Below are positions 25,574 through 32,550 of a DNA stretch of 64,000 bases, in pieces. This DNA comes from a bacterium. GTDB lineage: Bacteria; Myxococcota_A; UBA9160; UBA4427. The notes under the pieces are model-generated. The model did not search any database. It saw only the letters and a list, made by a program, of their open reading frames with translations, and had not been told where the DNA came from. Made by a program: the position numbers and the translations under genes. The stretch covers positions 62,001 through 126,000 of the forward strand of contig JANSYR010000005.1 of the NCBI GenBank assembly GCA_024742285.1, given 5' to 3'. Each line of letters begins with the position of its first letter. Position 1 is the first letter of the stretch.

Positions 25574-26623
25574 ATGAAGCTCGGTTGCGCCATCGAATAC
25601 GCGGGACGGACCGTCGAAGTCCCGGTCGAGAAGATCAAGTGGCTCGAGTCGCTCGGCTATGACTCGGTGTGGACGGCGGAGGCCTACGGCTCCGACGCGA
25701 TCACGCCCCTCGCCTACATCGCCGCGCATACCGAACGCATCCGGCTCGGGACGGGCGTGATCCAGGTGGGCGCGCGGACGCCGACGATGACGGCGATGCA
25801 GCTGGCGACGGTCGATCAGATGGCCGGCGGCGGTCGCGTGATCGGGGGGCTCGGGCTCTCGGGACCGCAGATCGTCGAGGGCTGGTACGGCACGCCCTGG
25901 GGCAAACCGAAGGATCGGCTGCGCGACTACGTGACGATCATCAACAAGATCTATGCGCGGGAGGGCTACCTCGAGCACGACGGGCCGGAGATCCGGTTGC
26001 CCTACGACGGCCCTGGATCGTCGGGGCTGGGCAAGCCGCTCAAGTCGATGCTCCACTTCCCGCAGAAGCCGAAGATCTGGCTCGGGACCGGCGCGCCGGC
26101 GATGGTCAAGATGACGGCGGAGATCGCCGACGGATGGCTCGCTTTCGGCATGCGCCGGGGCAACGTCGACACGTTCAAGGCCTGCTTCGAAGAAGGCTTC
26201 GCCCGCGCGGGCAACGGCAAGGGCTACGACGACTTCGAGATCCAGGGCGGCATCTCGGTCACGATCACCGACGACATCAAGGGCGCCGTCCAGGCCAACA
26301 AGCCCTTCATCGCGCTCTACGTGGGCGGCATGGGGCACCCGACGCTCAACTTCCACCACAAGCGGATGCACCGTGAAGGGTGGGGCGAGGCCGCCGACCG
26401 GATCCTCGAGCTCTTCCAGGCGGGCAAGCGCGAAGAGGCGATCGAAGCGGTACCCGACGAGTACGTCGACGAAGGCGCGCTGATCGGCAACGTCGACCGG
26501 ATCAAGTCGCGCTGGCGCGACCTCTGGGAAGACATGCCCTACACGGGCGTCACGGTTCGTACCCAGCAGGACGAGGCGTACGAGCTGATGGCGGATCTCG
26601 TCGGCGCGCGGGACCAGGCCTAG
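25574..26623 (+). CDS. Luciferase-like (LLM) flavin/F420-dependent oxidoreductase, paralog 2
   Basis: A 349-residue TIM-barrel LLM protein: KLGCAIEYAGR start, LGYDSVWTAEAYGSDA, RLGTGVIQVGARTP and the F420/FMN-binding-type IWLGTGAPAM segment. It resembles the mycobacterial-type F420-dependent dehydrogenases/reductases. The substrate is unknown. ATG at 25574 is preceded by an AGGGAA site. It is transcribed alone and ends at a strong GC hairpin at 26629-26652. Confidence 0.87.
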   Translation: MKLGCAIEYAGRTVEVPVEKIKWLESLGYDSVWTAEAYGSDAITPLAYIAAHTERIRLGTGVIQVGARTPTMTAMQLATVDQMAGGGRVIGGLGLSGPQIVEGWYGTPWGKPKDRLRDYVTIINKIYAREGYLEHDGPEIRLPYDGPGSSGLGKPLKSMLHFPQKPKIWLGTGAPAMVKMTAEIADGWLAFGMRRGNVDTFKACFEEGFARAGNGKGYDDFEIQGGISVTITDDIKGAVQANKPFIALYVGGMGHPTLNFHHKRMHREGWGEAADRILELFQAGKREEAIEAVPDEYVDEGALIGNVDRIKSRWRDLWEDMPYTGVTVRTQQDEAYELMADLVGARDQA

Positions 26624-27018
26624 CGCCGCGCGCCCCGACGGAGCGGGGCGCGGGCACGTGCCCGCCCGCACGTTTCGGGGGCGGGACGCCCGGTCGCGTT
26701 CTGATCCACGATTCTGCGGGACCTCGGCGGCCTTCGGGATCACCCATGGAACGGAGACGCCACGCGGCCCTTCCGGGTGTCGCGTGGTTCGCCGGAGACC
26801 CCACACGCCCTGCGGCGCTGCCGCATGTGGGGGCTCGGCGCGCTCGGACGGAATCGGTTTCGGGGAGCGGATCGCGCTCGTGGAAGCTCGCATGCGGTTG
26901 CGGCTGGTCCCGCTTCCCGCTGGCCCCTCGGCCGGTGATCCGATCCCGTCGGGCGCGTTCTCTCCGGTCGGATGGCCTGGGTCCGGCCGGAGGGCGGAGG
27001 TCTTCGTCCGTGCGGCGA
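26624..27018. other. 395-bp intergenic region without convincing gene
   Basis: Apart from the terminator-like hairpin at its left edge, this gap holds several GC-rich inverted repeats, including CCACGCG/CGCGTGG around 26760-26790 and CCCACA/TGTGGG with an inner GCGGC/GCCGC around 26800-26835. Frames on both strands are open in places but lack the codon bias of neighbouring genes. A structured RNA or decayed sequence is possible; nothing firm is seen. Confidence 0.4.
26629..26652 (+). terminator. GC-rich hairpin after the LLM gene
   Basis: Perfect 9-bp stem CGCGCCCCG / CGGGGCGCG with a 6-nt loop starting 6 bp after the stop codon. No U-tract follows, so the termination role is inferred. Confidence 0.5.
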
Positions 27019-28167
27019 TCAAGTCCCGCCGGCGCGCAGGCTCGCCAGGGGGACCACCTCGCAGCGGGGTTGCTGGATGTCGCCTTCGGGGAGGAGGAAT
27101 CGCCAGTAGAGCGTGCCGGCCGGGTGCCCTTCGGTGTCGATCCAGTTGGGCACGCCCGGATCCTCGTGGGCGACGACGAACCGGAACCGACCTTCATCGT
27201 CGGCCTGCATCTGTTTCCGGTTCAGCGAGCACGACCGATAGCGGTAGTCCGGGGCCTGCTGGAAACGATTCCAGAACATCACGTTCGCGTAGACGCACTC
27301 GGGCCAGCGCCCCTCGACGACGAGGGCGTCGTCCGGGCCCAGGACCACGAGACCGGCGCAGTAGGCGTTGTCGACCGCGCCCGCGCCACCCCCCTCGCTC
27401 GGGATCCATTTCATCGGTTTCGGAAGCGTGTTCGGGACGAGCGAGAACCATTCGGGCTGCTGGCTCGGATCCGGATTCGCCGGGCGTGCGAGCGTCTGCC
27501 CATGGACGAAGTTCATGGCGGCGGCGAGCTTGTCCGCGAGTCGCTCGGGGCCGAGGGGACGCGGGAATCCGGGTTCGTCGAGACACTCGATCTCGAGCTC
27601 GACCCGCTTCGCGGGATCCGCCATTCCGCAGCGCTCGTCCTCCCAGTAGTGGCGGGAGATCACGCAGTTCGGCTTGCCCGGCTGCATGTGGAGCGCGCCG
27701 GGGGTCTCGGTCGGGAGGAGGTCGATCTCGAAGCTTCCGTCCTCGGCGATGGGGAACTCCGTGTGGTTGAGGGCGGAGATCACGCCATCGTTCCAGTCGC
27801 CTTCTGCCTTGCCCGTGTAGACCGTGAAGCTGAGGTACACCTCGTCCTGCATGCGACCACGGATGCGGTAGCGCCGGCTCGGATCGAGCGGCGCACAGTG
27901 GGCTGGATTGTCCGCTCCTTCTCCACCCCACTTGAGCACCGGACTCGCGAGTGGCGCGAAGCGAGGTCGCGACGCATCGTTGTCGACCCAGACGTCGAGG
28001 GCCGCCTTCACGAGGTGGAGCAGCATGTGCTCCCCCTCGGCGACGTCGGAGGCCGAGGCGACTCGGCGCTCCTCCGAGAGGAAGTCGCGGTCGACTTCCT
28101 CGATCAGCGAGAGGAAGGCGCGGAGCGCCTCCCGGCTGGCCACGCTCTGTTCGGAGGACTGCGACAT
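27019..28167 (-). CDS. DUF1214-type protein, paralog 3
   Basis: A 382-residue DUF1214 protein: RRYRIRGRMQDEVYLSF in the middle, a YANVMFWNRF strand, and the C-terminal signature HEDPGVPNWIDTEGHPAGTLYWRF. It begins 7 bp after a crotonase gene on the same strand, so the pair is probably cotranscribed. This third copy is clearly diverged from paralogs 1, 2 and 4, indicating old duplications. Enzymatic function is not established for the family. Confidence 0.8.
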   Translation of the reverse strand: MSQSSEQSVASREALRAFLSLIEEVDRDFLSEERRVASASDVAEGEHMLLHLVKAALDVWVDNDASRPRFAPLASPVLKWGGEGADNPAHCAPLDPSRRYRIRGRMQDEVYLSFTVYTGKAEGDWNDGVISALNHTEFPIAEDGSFEIDLLPTETPGALHMQPGKPNCVISRHYWEDERCGMADPAKRVELEIECLDEPGFPRPLGPERLADKLAAAMNFVHGQTLARPANPDPSQQPEWFSLVPNTLPKPMKWIPSEGGGAGAVDNAYCAGLVVLGPDDALVVEGRWPECVYANVMFWNRFQQAPDYRYRSCSLNRKQMQADDEGRFRFVVAHEDPGVPNWIDTEGHPAGTLYWRFLLPEGDIQQPRCEVVPLASLRAGGT

Positions 28168-28174
28168 GGGCCGT

Positions 28175-28993
28175 TCAGTCGTTCGGCAGGTCGTAGCTCG
28201 GCGTGCGCTTCTCGAAGTTCGCCTTCACCGATTCGATCTGATTGGGCGAGCCGACGAGCTGACCCTGGAGATGCGCTTCGAGCTCGAGGCCGGTCCGGTC
28301 GTCCGCGCGCCAGGTCTCTTCGAGCAGCCGCTTGCCGCGACGGATCGCGTCCGGCGACTTGGTGGCGATCTCGGCGGCGAGCTCGAGGGCATCGTCGAGG
28401 GGGCGTTCGGAGACGTGGGTCGCGAGGCCGAGCTCCTTGGCGGCAGGGCCGTCGAGGATCCGGCCGGTCCAGGTCAACTCCTTGGCCACGTCGAGGGACA
28501 CGACTTCGCGCAGGGTCTGCGAGATGCCCACGTCGGGAATCAGTCCCCACTTGATCTCGAGGATCGAGAAGCGCACGTCCGGGGCGACGAAGCGGATGTC
28601 CGCCCCGAGCGCGATCTGGGCCCCGGCGCCGTAGGCCACGCCGTGGATCGCGCCGATCACCGGCATCGGCAGTCGCTTCCAGATGATCGCCGCACGCTGG
28701 AACGCATTCTCCGGACGTCCCCCTCCGTCACTCTTCAGGCTGCCGCCCGCACCGGGCGCGTCCGCGTCACGGCTGACCATCCCCTGCATCGACTCCATGT
28801 CGAGGCCAGCGGAGAAGGCGCGGCCGTTGCCCGAGAGCACGACGGCGCGGACCTCGCGGTTGTCTTCGAGGGAAGCCCCCGCCTCGTAGATCGCCTTCCA
28901 CATGGCCGGGTTGACTGCGTTCATCTTCTCGGGGCGATTCAGGCGGACGTCGGCGACGTGGTCCTTGATGTCGATCGTGACGAGGTCGGACAT
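28175..28993 (-). CDS. Crotonase-fold enoyl-CoA hydratase/isomerase family protein
   Basis: A 272-residue crotonase: oxyanion-hole segment FSAGLDM, GVAYGAGAQIALGADI, and FSILEIKWGLIPDVG. The first hydratase Glu position is Q126, while E146 and D154 are kept, like the Glu/Asp pair of dienoyl-CoA isomerases (ECH1). A double-bond isomerase is therefore more likely than a hydratase. AGGAA precedes the ATG. It lies directly upstream of DUF1214 paralog 3. Confidence 0.83.
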   Translation of the reverse strand: MSDLVTIDIKDHVADVRLNRPEKMNAVNPAMWKAIYEAGASLEDNREVRAVVLSGNGRAFSAGLDMESMQGMVSRDADAPGAGGSLKSDGGGRPENAFQRAAIIWKRLPMPVIGAIHGVAYGAGAQIALGADIRFVAPDVRFSILEIKWGLIPDVGISQTLREVVSLDVAKELTWTGRILDGPAAKELGLATHVSERPLDDALELAAEIATKSPDAIRRGKRLLEETWRADDRTGLELEAHLQGQLVGSPNQIESVKANFEKRTPSYDLPND

Positions 28994-29110
28994 GGGCGTT
29001 CCTTTCGGCGGGCCGAGCGGGCGGGCGGGGCCCGCGCATTATAGGCAGGCCGTCCCGGGCGGAATCGAACCCTGGGTCGGGCCCTGGCGGGCGGGCTCGC
29101 GGCCGGAGGC

Positions 29111-29230
29111 GGGTCAGGCCGCGGCCTGCTCCGTGGGTCAGGCTTTGGCCTGCGCCGTGGGTCAGGCTTCGGCCTGCGCCGTGGGTCAGGCTTTGGCCTG
29201 CGCCGTGGGTCAGGCCTCGGCCTGCTCCTT
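29111..29230 (-). repeat. Five tandem 24-bp units derived from a gene 3' end
   Basis: Units begin at 29111, 29135, 29159, 29183 and 29207 and differ at a few positions. The last one contains the final six codons and stop of the CMD gene at 29210-29590. Because 24 is a multiple of 3, each further unit repeats the same in-frame ending with its own TGA. Read on, they encode PTAQAKA, PTAQAEA, PTAQAKA and PTEQAAA, each followed by stop. There are no unique spacers, so this is not CRISPR. Confidence 0.88.
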
Positions 29231-29590
29231 GGCGACCTCGGCGATCTTCTCCTCGACGATGCCGATCAGCGCCGCGGCGCGGGGGTAGCCGGAGTACTGC
29301 GCGATCATGAGGAGCAGCTCGCGGACGTCTTCCGGTCTGAGCTCGCCGTTCTTCAGCGCCGCCTTCACCTGGATCCCGAAGGTCATCGCCTCGCCCTTCT
29401 CGGCGATGATACCGAGCAGCAGGATCCGGCGATCACGGATCGACATCACGTCCCGCGCCCACTGCTCGGCGAAGACCTGCTCGAGCATGATGTCGGTGAA
29501 GACATTGCCCTCCGGCGGCGTGACGACGTCTCCCGCGTACACCTTCTTGATCATCTCGAGTCCGCGTTCGCGGCGGGTCTTCTCGGCCAT
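29210..29590 (-). CDS. Carboxymuconolactone decarboxylase (CMD) family protein without cysteines
   Basis: A 126-residue CMD-type protein: ERGLEMIKKVYAGD N-terminus as in gamma-carboxymuconolactone decarboxylase, SIRDRRILLLGIIAEKGEA, and YSGYPRAAALIGIVEEKI. It has no cysteine, so it cannot be an AhpD-type peroxidase; the CMD-type decarboxylase or a related lyase/isomerase role fits better. ATG at 29590 has AGGAGAGAG upstream. It follows the NTF2-like gene by 21 bp. Its last codons and stop are the parent of a tandem repeat extending to 29111. Confidence 0.82.
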   Translation of the reverse strand: MAEKTRRERGLEMIKKVYAGDVVTPPEGNVFTDIMLEQVFAEQWARDVMSIRDRRILLLGIIAEKGEAMTFGIQVKAALKNGELRPEDVRELLLMIAQYSGYPRAAALIGIVEEKIAEVAKEQAEA

Positions 29591-29611
29591 CTCGATCTCT
29601 CTCCTGTCGAT

Positions 29612-30025
29612 TCAGTCTGCGTCGGGTTGCTCGATGGCCATGTCCGCCATCTCCCAGAAGCCTCGTAGATTCGTGAGCTTGCCGGCTTCGTTCACGCGAT
29701 ACGTGAAGATTCCGGAGACCCGCGCGGTCACCCCGTTCGGGAACTTCGTGGTCAACGTGAGGTGATGCGCCGACTCCATCCCCGCGGTTCGGGAGTCGCG
29801 CGCCTCGATCGTCAGGTCGTTCGGGCCGATGTTGGCGTCGAAGAAGGCACTCAGCTCCTCCTTGCCGTGCACGCCCTTGCCGGTCGGGTTCGTCGGGGCG
29901 ACGCCGATCGGGTCCTCGACGACGACGTCGTCGGCCATGAGGTCGAGCCAGGCGAGCTTGTCTCCCGCCTGGGCGGCCTTCCAGGAGCCGCGGGCGGCGA
30001 TCATCGCGGGATGGTCTTCGGTCAT
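29612..30025 (-). CDS. SnoaL/NTF2-like protein, paralog 2
   Basis: A 137-residue ketosteroid-isomerase-like NTF2 fold: helix AARGSWKAAQAGDKLAWLDLM, the characteristic DVVVEDPIG strand with Asp residues, GKEELSAFFD, and beta strands HHLTLTTKFPNG and VSGIFTYRVNEAGKLTNLRGFW. It may isomerise or bind a steroid- or polyketide-like molecule; the activity is unproven. GAGGAAC precedes the ATG. It sits between the RfbH-like gene and the Cys-less CMD gene in the minus-strand cluster. Confidence 0.8.
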   Translation of the reverse strand: MTEDHPAMIAARGSWKAAQAGDKLAWLDLMADDVVVEDPIGVAPTNPTGKGVHGKEELSAFFDANIGPNDLTIEARDSRTAGMESAHHLTLTTKFPNGVTARVSGIFTYRVNEAGKLTNLRGFWEMADMAIEQPDAD

Positions 30026-30056
30026 CGTTCGTTCCTCGCTACGGAAGTCCGCTTCG

Positions 30057-31316
30057 TCAGGCGATCCGCTCTTCGACGGTGATCTCGCCGCCGGCCTCGA
30101 TGAAGTCCTCGATCACCTGGTACAGGTACTCGCAGTCCTCGCGGGTCATCGTCGGGTGACAGGGGAGCATGATGCCGTGCTCCATGATCTGATCGCAGTT
30201 GCCGAGGCCGTCGGGGTGGACGCGGTACTCGTGGTTCTTCAGCTGCGGATGGCGGGTGATGTTCCCCGAGAAGATGACCCGGCTCATGATCCCGGAGTCC
30301 TCGAGCTGGCGCTGGAGCTTGCGGCGGCTCCAGCCGGTCTCGGGACGGAGCTGGATCGGGTAGCAGAGCCAGGTCGTCTCGGTGTCCGGGAGGACCGTCG
30401 GGAGGACGAACTTGTCCTCGTGCTGGCGCAGGTACTCGGTGTGCCACTGGAAGCGCTCCTCGCGGAGCTTCCAGAGCGTGTCGATCTTGTCCATCTGGCC
30501 CAGGCCGAACGCGGCGCCGCATTCGTTCGGAATGAACCCGTACGCGTTCTCCTCGAAGATGAAGAGCCCGTCGTACTCGACGCCGTCGAGGTCCTCGAGG
30601 AACCGGCCGTCGCTGTTCTCCATCTGCGTGCCGAACATGTACTTCTCGGAGGAGCGCCCCCAGGCCCGGAGGTGGAGCGCGCGGTCGAGATACTTGTCGT
30701 CGTCGAAGAAGACCATCCCGCCGTTCCCGAGCGCGGTGATGATGTGGAAGATCGAGAAGCTCGTGATCGAGATGTCCGCGCGGGTCGCCGTCTTGCGGCC
30801 GCGGAGGGACCCGCCGAGGGTGTCCGCGGAATCGTGGATCACGAAGAGGTCGTGCTCGTCGGCGTATTTTCGGACGAGGTCCCAGTCGCAGATCCCGCCG
30901 ACCAGATCCGGGATCAGGATCGCCCGGGTCGCGTCGGTCACCACGTCGGGGATCTGGTCGACGCGGACCTGGTAGTCCGAGAGACCGACGTCGAGGAAGA
31001 CCGGCGTACAGCCGGCGTGGTAGATCGCGGCGACGTCGGACGAGAAGGTGAGGGCGGGCGTGATCACCTCGCTGCCGAGCGGCAGGTTCGCGAGCCGCAT
31101 CGCGATCATCAGCGCGGAGGAGCCCGAGTTCACCATCACGCCGTGCTGCATGCCCATGTACTCGGCGACCCGCGCCTCGAATTCCATGACCTTGGCGCCC
31201 GGGACCAGGCCCATCGGATCCGAGAGCTGCGCGTTCACCCGGTCGATCTCGTTCTGGTCGAAGAGGGCGCCGCCGTAGCGGACGACGCGGGGCTCGATTC
31301 GGGACGGTGCGGACAT
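30057..31316 (-). CDS. RfbH/ColD-like PLP/PMP-dependent sugar 3-dehydratase (DegT family)
   Basis: A 419-residue DegT/DnrJ/EryC1/StrS-fold protein. The lysine that binds PLP in aminotransferases is replaced by H191 (ITSFSIFHIITALGNGG), as in the 3-dehydratases E1/RfbH and ColD, which keep the cofactor as PMP and remove a sugar C3 hydroxyl. D162 (HDSAD) would contact the pyridine nitrogen. The C-terminal FSGNITRHPQLKNHEYRV resembles RfbH. The Cys cluster of the iron-sulfur E1 type is absent (HLRAWGRSSEKYMFG), so it is closer to ColD chemistry. GAGGAG precedes the ATG. Confidence 0.75.
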   Translation of the reverse strand: MSAPSRIEPRVVRYGGALFDQNEIDRVNAQLSDPMGLVPGAKVMEFEARVAEYMGMQHGVMVNSGSSALMIAMRLANLPLGSEVITPALTFSSDVAAIYHAGCTPVFLDVGLSDYQVRVDQIPDVVTDATRAILIPDLVGGICDWDLVRKYADEHDLFVIHDSADTLGGSLRGRKTATRADISITSFSIFHIITALGNGGMVFFDDDKYLDRALHLRAWGRSSEKYMFGTQMENSDGRFLEDLDGVEYDGLFIFEENAYGFIPNECGAAFGLGQMDKIDTLWKLREERFQWHTEYLRQHEDKFVLPTVLPDTETTWLCYPIQLRPETGWSRRKLQRQLEDSGIMSRVIFSGNITRHPQLKNHEYRVHPDGLGNCDQIMEHGIMLPCHPTMTREDCEYLYQVIEDFIEAGGEITVEERIA

Positions 31317-31327
31317 GGCGGCTCCTC

Positions 31328-31369
31328 GAGTGATCGGACCCGCGCGAGATCGCACGGGCCCGATCACTC
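31328..31369 (-). promoter_or_regulatory. Inverted repeat in the leader of the RfbH-like gene
   Basis: GAGTGATCGG (31328-31337) and CCGATCACTC (31360-31369) form a perfect 10-bp repeat, with a further CCCG/CGGG pairing inside. It starts 12 bp before the ATG and directly abuts the ribosome binding site. It could be an operator, an attenuator, or an intrinsic hairpin ending the upstream selenoprotein transcript; the sequence does not decide which. Confidence 0.6.
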
Positions 31370-31392
31370 TAGGTCACTGGAGCGGCCCGCGG

Positions 31393-31977
31393 CTATCCGG
31401 TTTCGAGGGCGGGGTGCGCCTCCGGCAGCGCGCAGACCGCGCCCTCCGAGAAGCCCTGATCCGCGACGTCGAAGCCGCGGTTGAAGCGCGCGCGGAAGTT
31501 CTCGAGGGCGATCACGCCGGTCAGCTCGACCAGCTGCTCCTCGGAGAAGTGCTCGAGCAGCGTTTCCACCTGCGCGTCCGTGGCCGTCGCCGGCGTCCGG
31601 GTGAGCGCCGCGGTGTAGTCGAGGACGAGCTTCTCGAGCGGATCGAACGCCTCGCTCTCCGCGTGGCGGACGAGGGCGCGCAGCTGCTCTTCGGTGATGC
31701 CTTGTTCTCTGCCGACGGCAGAGTTGATGTCCAGTCAGAACACGCACCCGATCATGGACGCCGCCTTCAGGCACGCCAGGGTCTTCAGCCGGTCGGGGAC
31801 GCTCCGCGCGCGGTCGAGGCTGACCTGGAGGAGTCCCGCTCCCCACATCGTCGGGCTGCTCTTCGCCATGATCCGTAGCGGGTCCGGCACGGCACCGGCC
31901 TCCTTCGCTGCGGCGGCAAAGACGCGCTTCGTCATGAAGCTCGCCTCTTGGTCTCCTACGCCTTCGATCCTCGCCAT
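31393..31977 (-). CDS. AhpD/CMD-family selenoprotein with CxxU active site (UGA at 31735-31737)
   Basis: The frame from ATG 31977 (GAGGAG upstream) reaches UGA at codon 81 and then continues for 113 codons, with normal codon bias, to TAG at 31393. Translation across the UGA gives ASMIGC78-V-F-U81-LDINSA. The UGA thus replaces the second Cys of the CxxC redox motif of AhpD-like proteins, and both sides match the family (downstream DYTAALTRTP and LVELTGVIALENFRARFN). A perfect hairpin at bacterial-SECIS spacing follows. Product is 194 residues including selenocysteine, probably a peroxidase or thiol oxidoreductase. N replaces the usual His after the motif. A disrupted gene is the alternative but is less likely. 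Confidence 0.85.
31707..31723 (-). promoter_or_regulatory. Bacterial SECIS-like hairpin
   Basis: In the mRNA (minus strand) the sequence CUCUGCC-GUC-GGCAGAG begins 11 nt after the UGA. It gives a 7-bp perfect stem with a 3-nt apical loop whose first base is G, 19 nt after the UGA. Bacterial SECIS elements place a small G-containing loop about 16-37 nt after the UGA, for SelB binding. The stem forces TCT and AGA codons, which are unusual in this GC-rich gene set. Confidence 0.8.
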
Positions 31978-32435
31978 CACGTGTCTCCTCTTCGTCTCGG
32001 TCGGTCGAGTCCGTCGTCTTCGCGCGCCCATCGCCAGGCGATCCAGGGGATCGCCACGCCCGGGAAGTAGACGCCGGGCAGGTCGAGGAGCCAGTGGTCG
32101 TGGCCGAGGGCGCCGCGGAGAGTGTCGTAGGCATGCAGTGCGGCGTGCGCGGCGAGGAAGATCGCCGCGACGGACACCAGGGGAACCCGAGCGCGCGGTC
32201 GCCGATCGGCCCAGACCAGTGCGATCCCCGTCGCGAGGAACGCGCAGCCGATGTCGCGTACGAAGTGGGGGTTGAAGGGGCCGGTATCGGGGACCGCTGC
32301 CGGGAGATCGGTGTACCAGTGCATGGGACCGACCAGCATCCAGAGCGCGTTTCCGATCGAGAGGACACCGGTCGCGAGTACGATCCAGGCGAGCGCATCG
32401 CGCTTCGTTTCGTGCCGGGCGTCGAGAGCGTCCAT
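31977..32435 (-). CDS. Small integral membrane protein, four predicted TM segments
   Basis: A 152-residue hydrophobic protein with segments at about residues 15-37, 62-79, 86-103 and 122-136, and a conserved-looking loop MHWYTDLPAAVPDTGPFNPHFVRDIG before TM2. No named family is recognised. Its stop codon shares one base with the ATG of the downstream selenoprotein gene (TGATG), so the two are almost certainly coupled. That suggests a membrane partner or redox substrate for the selenoprotein. ATG at 32435. Confidence 0.75.
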   Translation of the reverse strand: MDALDARHETKRDALAWIVLATGVLSIGNALWMLVGPMHWYTDLPAAVPDTGPFNPHFVRDIGCAFLATGIALVWADRRPRARVPLVSVAAIFLAAHAALHAYDTLRGALGHDHWLLDLPGVYFPGVAIPWIAWRWAREDDGLDRPRRRGDT

Positions 32436-32550
32436 CGGGTCCTCCGGGTTCGGCCCACAGGGGCGGGCACAGGGGGAAAGGTTCCCGATCCGGCGACGAA
32501 TCGCGTGACCCGGGTTCAGGGCGGCCGAGCGCGCCGACCGGAGCGCTCGC

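Noticed and set aside
26658-27770. Plus-strand open frame across the 27-kb gap
   Set aside because: Mostly antisense to DUF1214 paralog 3, Arg/Pro-rich, with no recognisable domain.
29046-29082. tRNA-like T-arm (GGTTCGATTCC on the minus strand)
   Set aside because: The T stem does not pair and no acceptor, D or anticodon arms can be built around it.
29114-29212. In-frame TGA codons of the 24-bp repeat as further selenocysteine sites
   Set aside because: No redox motif, no SECIS-like hairpin at the right spacing, and the additional peptides are simple duplications of the gene's end.
29111-29230. CRISPR array
   Set aside because: Units are directly adjacent with no unique spacers and derive from the flanking gene; the same applies to 19942-20020.
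28902-29288. Plus-strand protein with an octapeptide repeat (VGQALACA type)
   Set aside because: It is the antisense of the 24-bp repeat and the CMD gene, and lacks a ribosome binding site and family match.
29612-30025. Membership of the two NTF2-like proteins in a polyketide cyclase cluster
   Set aside because: No polyketide synthase or other biosynthetic core gene is in the window; context looks catabolic.
31735-31977. An 80-residue truncated CMD protein or pseudogene ending at TGA 31735
   Set aside because: Family-like sequence continues in the same frame for 113 codons after the UGA, the UGA falls on the active-site Cys position, and a SECIS-like hairpin follows; selenocysteine explains all three.
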